Below are positions 40,294 through 49,401 of a stretch of DNA of 64,000 nucleotides, in pieces. Origin of the DNA: Erysipelotrichaceae bacterium (GTDB lineage Bacteria; Bacillota_I; Bacilli_A; ML615J-28; CAG-313); contig SVBG01000001.1 in the NCBI GenBank assembly GCA_015059015.1, positions 198,026-262,025 of the forward strand. Reading direction: 5' to 3'. Both the position numbers and the translations under genes were made by a program. Under the pieces are notes generated by a model, which made no database searches, was not told where the DNA came from, and saw only the letters and a program-made list of their open reading frames with translations. Position 1 is the stretch's first letter. Each line of letters opens with the position of its first letter.

Positions 40294-41910
40294 ATGAAGC
40301 AAAATAAACTTTACAATGCGGCAATCTATTGTAGGTTATCGTTAGATGACGGAAATGAAGGTGATTCATCAAGTATTAAAACTCAAAAAATAATGTTAGA
40401 AGAATATGTGAAAGAAAAAGGATTTAATATCTATGATTATTATATAGATGATGGATTTAGTGGCTTAAATTTCAATCGTCCTGCGTTTAAAAGAATGATT
40501 AAAGATATTGAAGCAGGTTTTGTAAATTTAGTAATTACAAAGGATTTATCAAGGTTAGGAAGAGATTATATTATGACTGGATACTATAATGAAATATTTT
40601 TTCCAAGTCATGATGTAAGATATATCAGTATTAATGATAATGTGGATACACTTTATGATAATAATGATATAGCTCCATTTAAGAATATCTTAAATGATAT
40701 GTACGCTAAAGACATATCAAGAAAAGTTAAAAGTGCTAAAAGACTTTTAATGCAAAAAGGTATGTATATGGCTGCTCAACCTCCATATGGATATAAAAAA
40801 GATCCAAATGATAAAAATCATCTTATTATTGATGAAGAAGCAGCAAAAACAGTAAGATTAATCTTTGATTTAGCTCTTACTAATATTGGTGTAGTAAAAA
40901 TTACTAGAGAATTAAATAATAGAAAAATTGTTCCACCTAGTATTTATAAAGCTAATAATGGAGATTTAAGATTTACAAAACTAACTGAAACAAGAAGACA
41001 GATGTATAAAAACTATGATATAGAAACTTGGAACACTGTAACAGTTGGTGCTATTTTAAGAGATATAGTTTATATTGGTGATATGGAAAATCATAAATAT
41101 GAAGTGAAAAACTATAAAACTAAAAAATGTACAAAAGTTCCAAAAGAAGAACACATCATAGTAAGAAATACACATGAAGCAATAATACCAAGATCTGACT
41201 TTGAACATGTCCAAGAATTAATAAGACATAGACAGCGTCCCTCTAGACATAATCATCCTAATTTATTTAAAGGTCTAATAAAGTGTGAAAACTGTGGAAG
41301 AACATTAAACCTTTATTATAACAAAAGAAGAGATGGAAGATTAGTATGGGGTTATAGGTGTATTGGTAATTCTGTAAGAAATGGAATAGATACAGAAGCT
41401 AATACTATAAGATATTTAGAAATATATAATGTCGTAAAAGATAAAATAAAATCCTTAATAACATCACTTAATTTAAGTGATGATGTATTTTTAAACACAA
41501 TTATTGAGAAAGCTAATACAGACGATGAATTACAAAAACTAGTCGATGAAAAAAATAAACTTCTTGTAAGACTACAAAAAATAGAGAAAATTGTCATAAA
41601 GCTTTATGAAGATTTAATAGAAGAAAACTTAAGTAGTAGTAACTATCAAAAGATGTTAGATAAGTATCAAGAAGAACAAAAAGAAATAAATAATCGACTA
41701 AATGAGATTGAAGATAAGTTTTTAAAAAATTCATTAAATGAAAAGAATATTCTTAAACTAAAACAAGTTTTAAAAGAATATCTTAACTTTGATGAATTAA
41801 CTCCGGAATTAATTAATAGCTTAATAGACCATATAACACTAAGTCATATTAAAGTAATTAATGGAGTGAAAACTAGAAATATAAAAATAGCTTACAAATA
41901 TGTAAGCTAA
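40294..41910 (+). CDS. Large serine recombinase 2
   Basis: The 538-residue paralogue of recombinase 1 has the same domain order: resolvase (IYCRLSLDD with Ser16, TKDLSRLGRDYI), recombinase domain, CENCGRTL zinc-ribbon part and C-terminal coiled coil. AAAGGAG at 40280 supports the ATG at 40294. The two proteins share long identical blocks (DNNDIAPFKNILNDMYAKDI) and so are recent paralogues. Like its partner it ends 33 nt before an orphan Rhs tip. Confidence 0.9.
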   Translation: MKQNKLYNAAIYCRLSLDDGNEGDSSSIKTQKIMLEEYVKEKGFNIYDYYIDDGFSGLNFNRPAFKRMIKDIEAGFVNLVITKDLSRLGRDYIMTGYYNEIFFPSHDVRYISINDNVDTLYDNNDIAPFKNILNDMYAKDISRKVKSAKRLLMQKGMYMAAQPPYGYKKDPNDKNHLIIDEEAAKTVRLIFDLALTNIGVVKITRELNNRKIVPPSIYKANNGDLRFTKLTETRRQMYKNYDIETWNTVTVGAILRDIVYIGDMENHKYEVKNYKTKKCTKVPKEEHIIVRNTHEAIIPRSDFEHVQELIRHRQRPSRHNHPNLFKGLIKCENCGRTLNLYYNKRRDGRLVWGYRCIGNSVRNGIDTEANTIRYLEIYNVVKDKIKSLITSLNLSDDVFLNTIIEKANTDDELQKLVDEKNKLLVRLQKIEKIVIKLYEDLIEENLSSSNYQKMLDKYQEEQKEINNRLNEIEDKFLKNSLNEKNILKLKQVLKEYLNFDELTPELINSLIDHITLSHIKVINGVKTRNIKIAYKYVS

Positions 41911-41947
41911 AGGTAAATGAGGATACTCGTGAGAGCCCCGTCGAAAC
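41911..41947 (+). other. Candidate recombinase attachment site at Rhs-tip junction 2
   Basis: The segment between recombinase stop and Rhs homology is 32 nt long, as at junction 1, and shares AGGATA-x-TC, GA and CGTCGAAAC with it. GTCGAAAC is at 41940-41947. Confidence 0.55.
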
Positions 41948-42635
41948 AGGATGGTTTTGGTTATCCTCAAGGTATTATTCACCCGAATTATGTAGATTTA
42001 TAAGTCCTGATGATATCGAATATTTAGATCCAGAATCAGTAAATGGATTGAATTTATATTGTTATTGCAAAAATAATCCGATCATGTATGTCGATCCTAG
42101 TGGACACTTTACTATTGCTGCTTTATTGATTTCTGTAGGATTAAGCCTAGCTTTTGAATTTGTCGGAGATTTAATTGATGGAAACGGGATTGACCATTCG
42201 TTAAGAGAATATATCGGTGCTGGTGTATCTGGATTATTTGGTGGTCTTGGTGGAGGTTTAGGAGCTCAAATAGTTTTTTCAGTTGCTGGAGGAATTGCTG
42301 ACTCTTGGATTAGTGGAGAACTAAATGGCGACAATATGGGCCAAGTATTATTTAGTATAGGCATTTCTACTGTACTATCATCTGTTGCTGGTCATTTAGG
42401 TGGTAAATTAGCATCGAAGTTGAAAGGTAATTCGTTAGCGAAATTAGGACGTCATGAAATTAAAAATAGTATGAAAAATATGGGCTTAAAATTTAGTTTA
42501 AATAAAAATGGAACCAGTGCAAAAGCGATAACAAAATTTTTAAATAAAGACACTAGTGTTTGGTTAGGTAAAATTGTTGGTGAATATGGTATGGCTGGTA
42601 CAGTATCAGGTTTATATAGTCTTTTGCCATTTTAA
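41943..42635 (+). pseudogene. Orphan Rhs C-terminal tip C (no start codon)
   Basis: The frame encodes FWLSSRYYSPELCRFISPDD, then EYLDPESVNGLNLYCYCKNN and YVDPSGHF, very close to the intact Rhs core. A third distinct tip follows, with glycine-rich hydrophobic stretches (GAGVSGLFGGLGGGLGAQIV) and a basic C-terminal part. No start codon or ribosome site lies at the junction, so the tip is silent unless fused to the rhs core. Its phase at GAAAC matches the intact gene. Confidence 0.8.
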
Positions 42636-42650
42636 AAAGAGGTGATTTAA

Positions 42651-43208
42651 TTGAAAAAAATATCAAAATATGAATATGAAGAAGGACCTAATAATAGTTA
42701 TTGGAACGAAAATTATAGGGCACCATTTTCAGGTCCAACGCCAATAGGAAGAAAAATATTAATAGGCTTAATTTATTTATGTTTTATATTAGGAGTTATT
42801 TTGTTATTTTTTAATGAAAATAAATTATTTATTTTTTCTATAGTTTCTATGTTGTTGTTTATAGTGTTAAAACATAACCCATTAAGAATTTTTAATATGT
42901 TCCAAAATACACTTAGAAATTTTAAGAAAAATGTAAATATTTATGATAAATTCGTTAATGAATGTAATTATTTTTTGACTAATGAAAAGATTAGAGGTAA
43001 ATTAAAGGTCAAAAAAATTAATATTTCATATTTTGATAGTTCGGTTGTTACTTTAATAAGTAAGAATGATAAAAAAAAGATTATAATAAATAGGAATAAA
43101 ATTGTAATTAAAACTTATAATGGTGATAAAAATACAATTAAAAATGAATATTATCAATATAATAGTTTAAAAAAATATATTGAATATTTATTCGAAATAA
43201 TAAAATAA
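42651..43208 (+). CDS. Putative immunity protein C (two-TM)
   Basis: The 185-residue protein starts with TTG at 42651 behind AGAGGTGAT. It has a polar N-terminus (35 residues), two membrane segments (about 36-54 and 58-73) and a lysine-rich C-terminal domain. I do not recognise the family. It lies 15 nt after orphan tip C and is followed directly by repeat copy B, as immunity gene A is by copy A. Confidence 0.6.
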   Translation: MKKISKYEYEEGPNNSYWNENYRAPFSGPTPIGRKILIGLIYLCFILGVILLFFNENKLFIFSIVSMLLFIVLKHNPLRIFNMFQNTLRNFKKNVNIYDKFVNECNYFLTNEKIRGKLKVKKINISYFDSSVVTLISKNDKKKIIINRNKIVIKTYNGDKNTIKNEYYQYNSLKKYIEYLFEIIK

Positions 43209-43414
43209 ACAAACATCACTTTTAACATTAAGGATGAGATTGTAGAAATGCAGTTTCATCCTTTCTTACATTTAGTGGTAAAGAAGCGAAACCTGGGTAT
43301 CCCAGTTGTCGCAACAGTCGAGTTGTCATAACTGGTAACATCAGTTGTGGCAACGACTTAACCTGCCTATAAAATAAGCAAATTTGCAACACTTTTGAGT
43401 TCAGTGGTTGAGTA
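43209..43414 (+). repeat. Cassette-end repeat, copy B (direct)
   Basis: This is the second full copy of the element at 29531, starting at the stop codon of immunity gene C. Most differences are in the terminator hairpin loop. The remaining DNA to 43563 is AT-rich and holds the extended -10 TGA-TATAAT (43518-43526) of the next gene. Confidence 0.9.
43232..43265 (+). terminator. Terminator hairpin within repeat copy B
   Basis: GGATGAGATTG (43232-43242) pairs with CAGTTTCATCC (43251-43261) using two G-U pairs, followed by TTTCTTA. The loop (TAGAAATG) differs from that of copy A (GATCATTT). Confidence 0.75.
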
Positions 43415-43563
43415 AATTAGTTAATTAAATTTTCATGAAAAATATCTTAATTAATAGTTGTTGATATTAACTTATTTCTTTTTATTAAGGTTGATATTTG
43501 CAATAACAATTAAAATGTGATATAATGAATTATTAGAAATAGTAATTAATGGAGGTGGCTAAT

Positions 43564-44811
43564 ATGAAAGATGTTATCATTATTGGTGGTGGTGCTGCTG
43601 GTATTTTTTGTGCACTTTCAATTATGGAAAATACAAAAGAAGTTGTAAATGTAACTATTCTTGAGCGACTTGAAAAAATCGGGAAGAAGATTCTTGCTAC
43701 AGGTAATGGTAAGTGTAATTTTACTAATAAAAATTTAGCACCTAAAAAATATAATAATCCTAAGTTTGTTACACCTACACTTAGCAAATATGGATATAAA
43801 GAAATTGTAAAGTATTTAGAGTCAATTGGATTACTTAGTAAAGAAATAAGTGAAGGTAGAATGTATCCTTATACAGAATCTGCTACAACTGTTTTAGAAG
43901 TAATGCGTATGCATTTACAAAGACTTGGTGTTAATATTAAAACAAATTATGAAGTTAATAAAGTTGTAGAAAGAAATGGGCGTTATTTAGTTTATAATAA
44001 GAATCAACGAAATTATTATTTAGAATGTGATTATTTAGTTTTTGCATGTGGTGGAGCTTCTGCTCCTGTACTTGGAAGTAATGGAAGTGGTTATTCACTT
44101 TTAAAACCATTTAAAGTTAAAGTTACTGATATTTATCCTGGACTTGTTGGAATTAAGAGTGAGATAATGATCTTAAAGGTTTTAAATGGACTTAGATTTA
44201 AATGTAATGTTTCAGTTGTTGAAAAGAAAACAAAGAAGAGTGTTTGGACACAATATGGTGAGGTTCAATTTAAAGGTGATGGAATTAGTGGAATTGTTGT
44301 AATGGAAGCATCTACTTTTATTGCAAGACATCAAGGTAATTATATTATTAATTTAGATTTAATGCCTGAGGCTTCACTTGATGATACAATTAGGATGTTA
44401 AATAAAAGAAAAGAACTATTTGAATCTTTAGAAGTAAGTAGTCTTTTAACTGGAATGTTACCTAAAATGTTAGGTAGTGTTGTTGTAAAAAAAGCTTCAA
44501 TTGATATGAATTCTTATGTTAAGAATTTAACTAATGCTAATATAAACAAAATTGCAGGACTTATTAAAGCATTTCCACTTGAAATAAAAGGTGATTACGG
44601 TTTTGAACGTTCACAAGTTACAGTAGGTGGAGTATCTTTATCAGAAGTTGATAGTGAAACATTAGAAATCAAAAAGATGAACAATGCTTATATTTGTGGT
44701 GAAATGTTAGATGTAGATGGTGAATGTGGTGGATATAATATTCAATGGGCATTTGCATCAGGATATTTAGTAGGAAAAAAAGTTGCAGAGAGTATAAAGA
44801 ACAATGCTTAA
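43564..44811 (+). CDS. HI0933/BaiN-type FAD-dependent oxidoreductase
   Basis: The 415-residue flavoprotein has an N-terminal Rossmann motif (VIIIGGGAAGIFCAL), the family block KKILATGNGKCNFTN and a C-terminal second FAD contact (YICGEMLDVDGECGGYNIQW). The family (COG2081) contains uncharacterised dehydrogenases and bile-acid-related BaiN. GGAGGTGG at 43552 places the start at 43564. It heads a three-gene operon with an 8-nt overlap to the next FAD gene. Confidence 0.9.
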   Translation: MKDVIIIGGGAAGIFCALSIMENTKEVVNVTILERLEKIGKKILATGNGKCNFTNKNLAPKKYNNPKFVTPTLSKYGYKEIVKYLESIGLLSKEISEGRMYPYTESATTVLEVMRMHLQRLGVNIKTNYEVNKVVERNGRYLVYNKNQRNYYLECDYLVFACGGASAPVLGSNGSGYSLLKPFKVKVTDIYPGLVGIKSEIMILKVLNGLRFKCNVSVVEKKTKKSVWTQYGEVQFKGDGISGIVVMEASTFIARHQGNYIINLDLMPEASLDDTIRMLNKRKELFESLEVSSLLTGMLPKMLGSVVVKKASIDMNSYVKNLTNANINKIAGLIKAFPLEIKGDYGFERSQVTVGGVSLSEVDSETLEIKKMNNAYICGEMLDVDGECGGYNIQWAFASGYLVGKKVAESIKNNA

Positions 44812-46387
44812 ACTAGGGAATATTAAATATCAAATAGAAAAAGATGAACTAGTTACTTATGATATGCTTATTGATTATCTTTATAAGTATATATCTAAAA
44901 AGTTTAAAGTTAAAAATCTTTGTAATGTAGAACTTTTAAAGAAAAGTCTTGATGCTAGAACTAAGGACTTAGCATATGTTTTAACTGCTGTTTTTTCTTG
45001 CAGTAACGAAAATAGTTTATTGAAAAATAAAAATATTACTAAATATACAACGCCAAAAGAAATTATTGAATTAAATTCTTTAAGGATTAAAAGAAGATTT
45101 AAAGTATTAGTTGTAGGAATGGGACCATCAGGGCTTTTTAATGCATATGTCTTAAACAAAGCAGGTTTTGATGTAACATTAATTGATAAAGGAGACTGTG
45201 TCGAAGAAAGAGTTAAAAAGGTTAATACTTTCTTTGAATTAGGCATCTTAGATGAATCATCTAATATACAGTTTGGAGAAGGTGGTGCAGGAACTTTCTC
45301 TGATGGTAAACTTGGTACTAATGTAGATAGTCCATATATAAGATTTATATTTGAAAAACTTGTTGAGTTTGGTGCAAATAAAGATATTTTATATGAAGCT
45401 AAACCACATGTTGGAACTGATATATTAAGAGAAGTTATTGTAAATATTAGAAAACACTTAATTACAAATGGTGTTAAAGTAATGTTTAATACTGAACTTG
45501 TTGATTTTGATAATACATCTGCAAAATTATTATATAATAAGGAAGAGAAGATTGAATACTTTGATTATTTAGTGCTTGCGGTTGGGCATAGCGCTACATC
45601 TATTTATGAGTTATTAAAGAAAAAAGAAGTTCTTTTAGAACCTAAAAACTTTGCTGTTGGGGTTAGAATAGAACATCTTCAAAACAAAATAAATGAAGTT
45701 CAATATCATGGTGTTTATGAAAACTTAGGCGCTGCTGATTATAAATTAGTTGCACATGTAGGTTCTAGAAGTCTTTATACATTTTGTATGTGTCCAGGTG
45801 GTTATGTTGTTAACGCATCAAGTGAAAATGGTTGTTTAGTTACAAATGGAATGAGTAATAATAAACGTGATTCTATGAATGCTAATTCAGCACTACTAGT
45901 TAATGTTAATGTCGAAGATTATTACAATGGTGATGTGCTTGATGGAGTAAGGTTTTTGAAGAAATATGAGAGCCTAGCTTATAATAAGTATGGTGGATTT
46001 ATTGCACCTGTACAACTTGTTGGTGACTTTTTAAATGATACTCCTTCAAATAAATTAGGTAGTGTTATACCTAGTATAAAGCCAGGCTATAAGCTTGGAA
46101 CCATTAATGATGTTTTACCTAGTTTTGTTGTAGATACTTTAAAAGAAGGTTTATTAATACTTGATAAAAAGTTATATGGATTTGCAAGTCATGATGCAGT
46201 AATGACTGCGATTGAAACAAGATCAAGTGCTCCAGTTAAAATAAAAAGAACTGATGATTTATCAACATCAATTCCTAATGTATATGCTATTGGCGAGGGT
46301 TCTGGCTATGCTGGAGGTATTACAACTAGTGCTATAGATGGTATAAAAATAGCTATTCAAATAATAAAAAAAGTTGAGGAAAACTAA
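44804..46387 (+). CDS. COG2509-type FAD-dependent dehydrogenase
   Basis: The 527-residue protein has a ~90-residue N-terminal extension, then a Rossmann motif (VLVVGMGPSGLFNAYVL), IQFGEGGAGTFSDGKLGT, and a C-terminal YAIGEGSGYAGGITTSAIDG. This matches the large uncharacterised FAD-dependent dehydrogenase family of Bacillota. The substrate is unknown. It overlaps its neighbours on both sides (8 nt and 1 nt), so translational coupling is likely. Confidence 0.9.
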   Translation: MLKLGNIKYQIEKDELVTYDMLIDYLYKYISKKFKVKNLCNVELLKKSLDARTKDLAYVLTAVFSCSNENSLLKNKNITKYTTPKEIIELNSLRIKRRFKVLVVGMGPSGLFNAYVLNKAGFDVTLIDKGDCVEERVKKVNTFFELGILDESSNIQFGEGGAGTFSDGKLGTNVDSPYIRFIFEKLVEFGANKDILYEAKPHVGTDILREVIVNIRKHLITNGVKVMFNTELVDFDNTSAKLLYNKEEKIEYFDYLVLAVGHSATSIYELLKKKEVLLEPKNFAVGVRIEHLQNKINEVQYHGVYENLGAADYKLVAHVGSRSLYTFCMCPGGYVVNASSENGCLVTNGMSNNKRDSMNANSALLVNVNVEDYYNGDVLDGVRFLKKYESLAYNKYGGFIAPVQLVGDFLNDTPSNKLGSVIPSIKPGYKLGTINDVLPSFVVDTLKEGLLILDKKLYGFASHDAVMTAIETRSSAPVKIKRTDDLSTSIPNVYAIGEGSGYAGGITTSAIDGIKIAIQIIKKVEEN

Positions 46388-47415
46388 TGTCAAATAAGAT
46401 AAATAACGATACAATATTAAAGATTGTTGATACATTTGATGAATGTGCAATGTTGTATTTTGATGGTACAACTGATGAATTATATGAAAATACTGATGTC
46501 ACAAATTATAATGTTGAAAAACCTCATACTAACTTTTTTGAGTGTCTTCTAAAGTGTGCTGGATACTTTTTAGATGGTGATGAAATAAAAGTTGATGAGG
46601 AAAAAATTGAAGAACAAATAAAACAAAAATTAGATGAATTAAAAGAATATTTAGAAAAAACTGGTGTAAATTCAGAAGAAGTAAGGCGTGCATTTTTACT
46701 ACTAGATATTAAAGGTTTTAAAAATGTAAACTTTCCACTTGACTTAATTACACCTGATGCAATAGCAATTATTCTTACAGAACTTGTTAAATATTCATGT
46801 CCTAAAGAAAATATAAATTTACTTGATTTTAACTTTGGTGTAGGTAATCTTGCATATACGATTGTTAATCATTTAGATAAAGATGTTCGTTTAATTGGTT
46901 TTGATAATCATAGTTTAATGGCAAGCGTTGCGACAATGAAAGCTAATATGATGAATACAATGCTAGATATGTATCATGAAGATTGTTTAGATTTCTTACC
47001 TAGTGAAATTGATGTTGTTGTAAGTGATATAGCAAGTTATAACTATGAAAATGCGTTATATCACTCTCCTTTATACGAAAAAGGGGTAAGATATTTCCCA
47101 TATCTTGCGATAGAGCATTTCTTAGAATTAAAAGGTGATGTTACATATATTTACTTAATTGATAAAGACTTTTTTAGTCAAAAAGGAAATGATTTATTTA
47201 AAGAAATGTTAAGAGAAAAAGGAACAATTAAAAGTTTAATTGCACTTCCTGAAAATTTCTTTCAAAACGATACATTTACTAAATCAATTCTTGTCTTAAG
47301 TAACACACCTAGTGTTGACCACGCATCAACTGAGGTATTTGTTTTACCACCTCTTAAAGATACAAATATGTTTTTATCAGTAATGAAAAAAATAGAAGAA
47401 CACTTAAAAAAATAA
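46387..47415 (+). CDS. YtxK-like class I methyltransferase
   Basis: The 342-residue protein resembles the N6-adenine-methyltransferase-like fold of Bacillus YtxK: SAM motif LLDFNFGVGNLAYTIV, LIGFDNHSLMASVA, VVVSDIASYNY in place of the DPPY motif, and ALPENFFQNDTFTKSILVLS. The catalytic motif is degenerate, so DNA methylation activity is doubtful. Translation starts at the ATG in TAATG, overlapping the previous stop. A terminator follows. Confidence 0.8.
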   Translation: MSNKINNDTILKIVDTFDECAMLYFDGTTDELYENTDVTNYNVEKPHTNFFECLLKCAGYFLDGDEIKVDEEKIEEQIKQKLDELKEYLEKTGVNSEEVRRAFLLLDIKGFKNVNFPLDLITPDAIAIILTELVKYSCPKENINLLDFNFGVGNLAYTIVNHLDKDVRLIGFDNHSLMASVATMKANMMNTMLDMYHEDCLDFLPSEIDVVVSDIASYNYENALYHSPLYEKGVRYFPYLAIEHFLELKGDVTYIYLIDKDFFSQKGNDLFKEMLREKGTIKSLIALPENFFQNDTFTKSILVLSNTPSVDHASTEVFVLPPLKDTNMFLSVMKKIEEHLKK

Positions 47416-47416
47416 G

Positions 47417-47442
47417 TCCTAAAAAAATTTTAGGATTTTTTT
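47417..47442 (+). terminator. Intrinsic terminator
   Basis: TCCTAAAA (47417-47424) pairs with TTTTAGGA (47428-47435), followed by seven T residues. Confidence 0.85.
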
Positions 47443-47502
47443 CATTTTAAAAGAGCAATTTGGCACCCTTTTGCTAATTATATAAGTGAAAGAGGTGAAC
47501 AT

Positions 47503-49401
47503 ATGAAAAAATTATTTAAAGTATTAATTATATTCTTTGTTCTATTAGTTATTGGAACAATAAATTTAATTAATTTAAAAGCAGCATCTACAAATATGCT
47601 GAAAAAATTATTTGTAACAATTGGCAGTGTTGATACACTTGAATATCCAGGCTATAAGTTAATAGAGACAAACATTAATTATAATGTAGAAGGAATATAC
47701 TCTGCAACTTATGTTGAAGATATTACAGATCGAAAATTTACTCGCGAAATAGAGGTTGTATCAACTGATTTTCTTTTAAATAATGGTATTAAAAACATTA
47801 ATAAACTAGAAGAGTTTAAATATGAAAATACTAATATTCTAAAAAGAGTCATAACTCCTACTTGTGATGTATTTGTGCTTGAAAACGAAGAGGATCTATA
47901 TTTAAAATATCGTTATAAGGATAATAGTTTTGATGTTTTATTATTTAAGAGTAATTTATTTGGTTTTGTTGATATGATATTTAATGAAGAGAATAATAAA
48001 TTATATTTAATTGGTAATCTTTTTACAGACTCTTTAGATGTTTATTTAGCAGAATATAGTTTAAATGGTAATTTACTAAAAGAGAGGGTTTTAAAAGGTA
48101 ATAATGTAGATACAGTCAAAAATGTCATTATAAATAATAATAATATCTTTTTAAGTGGATATACAACTTCATCAAGTGATGATTTTAATCATACTAGTTA
48201 TTTAGAAGATAGTTTTGTTTTTAAAATTGACATTGATACATTTGAAATTAATAAATATTTAAACCTAGGAGAACTAGGAATTGATTATATAAATGTAAGT
48301 ACATATTTAGATAGTTTATATGTTGTTAAACATTATTATAATATGGGAATACCAGTGGTTATTATTTATAAATTAGATGATGATTTAAACTTAATTAGTT
48401 CTAAATATTTAGGTACTATTACATTAGTAAAAGATATAAATATTAAGTCTGATTTAAATAATTTATATTATTTTTGTAGTGTGTATAATGAAGAGTTAAA
48501 AAATGATGAAATGGTTCTTTATAAAATTACTAAAGATTTATCACTTAAAAAGCTTGATACATACTATGATCCTTATGCGGTAGGAGTAGATTTAAATGTT
48601 ATTAATAACGAGATTAGTTTACTTTATACATCTTATAGTAAGAATGAAAATTATCCAACATATATAAGAACTATTAATGATAAAAAACTTAAATTTACAC
48701 TTGATAATAGGATTTATAGTAGATGCTATTTTAATGAACTTGGTAATTTAGATCTTATATATTATGAAAATTTAAACTCATTTGAATATAGTTTGGTTTA
48801 CGCAAAAACTTTTGGGAGTTTAAATGGCTTAGAAAATATTAATCCAGTTATTATGTGTAATAATAGTGAAATTACAGAAGATGATTATTTATCTAATCTT
48901 TATTTTGATAAAAACCTTCATGGATTATATAACTTAGTTTATTATTATAAGTTTGACTTCTTTGACCTTGTAATGAGAAAAGATATATTAGTCTTAAACG
49001 ATATAAATATAGATGATGATAATATATATACTAAAGGTGTTATTTTGTCATTTACTGGAATTGGATATTTAAATAATAAGAAAATAGATAATGGTTATGT
49101 TATTAATGAACCAGGAAGTTATGAGTTAAATGTTATCGGATATAATAATAATTTAATATATAATTTTGAAGTTGTAGAAAGTCCTATCTCTAAAGAATTA
49201 GATAGTTATACAAATCAAAATATTAATTTAAAAGATGTAGAAACTGAAGAAAAGAGTATAGCTTTAGTTGTTGAAAATCCTGTTACAAATAAAATAATTA
49301 AAAGTGATTATCAAAACAATATTTGGTATATTGTCATACCAATTGTTACTTTATTAGTAAGTATCTCAACATTTACATTGTTAGGAAGAAGAATAAAATG
49401 A
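47503..49401 (+). CDS. Secreted C-terminally membrane-anchored surface protein 1
   Basis: The 632-residue protein has an N-terminal signal or anchor (about 8-29, VLIIFFVLLVIGTINLINL). A large beta-rich ectodomain with repeated YKLDDDLNLI-like strands suggests a propeller, followed by a domain with LSFTGIGYLNNKKI and NEPGSYELNVIGY, a C-terminal membrane segment (IVIPIVTLLVSISTFTLLG) and a basic tail. The same final architecture occurs in the next protein. No function is known. GAGGTGAA at 47491 is the ribosome site. Confidence 0.65.
   Translation: MKKLFKVLIIFFVLLVIGTINLINLKAASTNMLKKLFVTIGSVDTLEYPGYKLIETNINYNVEGIYSATYVEDITDRKFTREIEVVSTDFLLNNGIKNINKLEEFKYENTNILKRVITPTCDVFVLENEEDLYLKYRYKDNSFDVLLFKSNLFGFVDMIFNEENNKLYLIGNLFTDSLDVYLAEYSLNGNLLKERVLKGNNVDTVKNVIINNNNIFLSGYTTSSSDDFNHTSYLEDSFVFKIDIDTFEINKYLNLGELGIDYINVSTYLDSLYVVKHYYNMGIPVVIIYKLDDDLNLISSKYLGTITLVKDINIKSDLNNLYYFCSVYNEELKNDEMVLYKITKDLSLKKLDTYYDPYAVGVDLNVINNEISLLYTSYSKNENYPTYIRTINDKKLKFTLDNRIYSRCYFNELGNLDLIYYENLNSFEYSLVYAKTFGSLNGLENINPVIMCNNSEITEDDYLSNLYFDKNLHGLYNLVYYYKFDFFDLVMRKDILVLNDINIDDDNIYTKGVILSFTGIGYLNNKKIDNGYVINEPGSYELNVIGYNNNLIYNFEVVESPISKELDSYTNQNINLKDVETEEKSIALVVENPVTNKIIKSDYQNNIWYIVIPIVTLLVSISTFTLLGRRIK

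Noticed and set aside
47461-47490. Second ECF promoter like that at 7018 (TGGCACC ... TATAAGTG)
   Set aside because: The first box and the downstream motif are 7 bp closer than at 7018, so the same sigma factor could not read both. The resemblance is probably chance.
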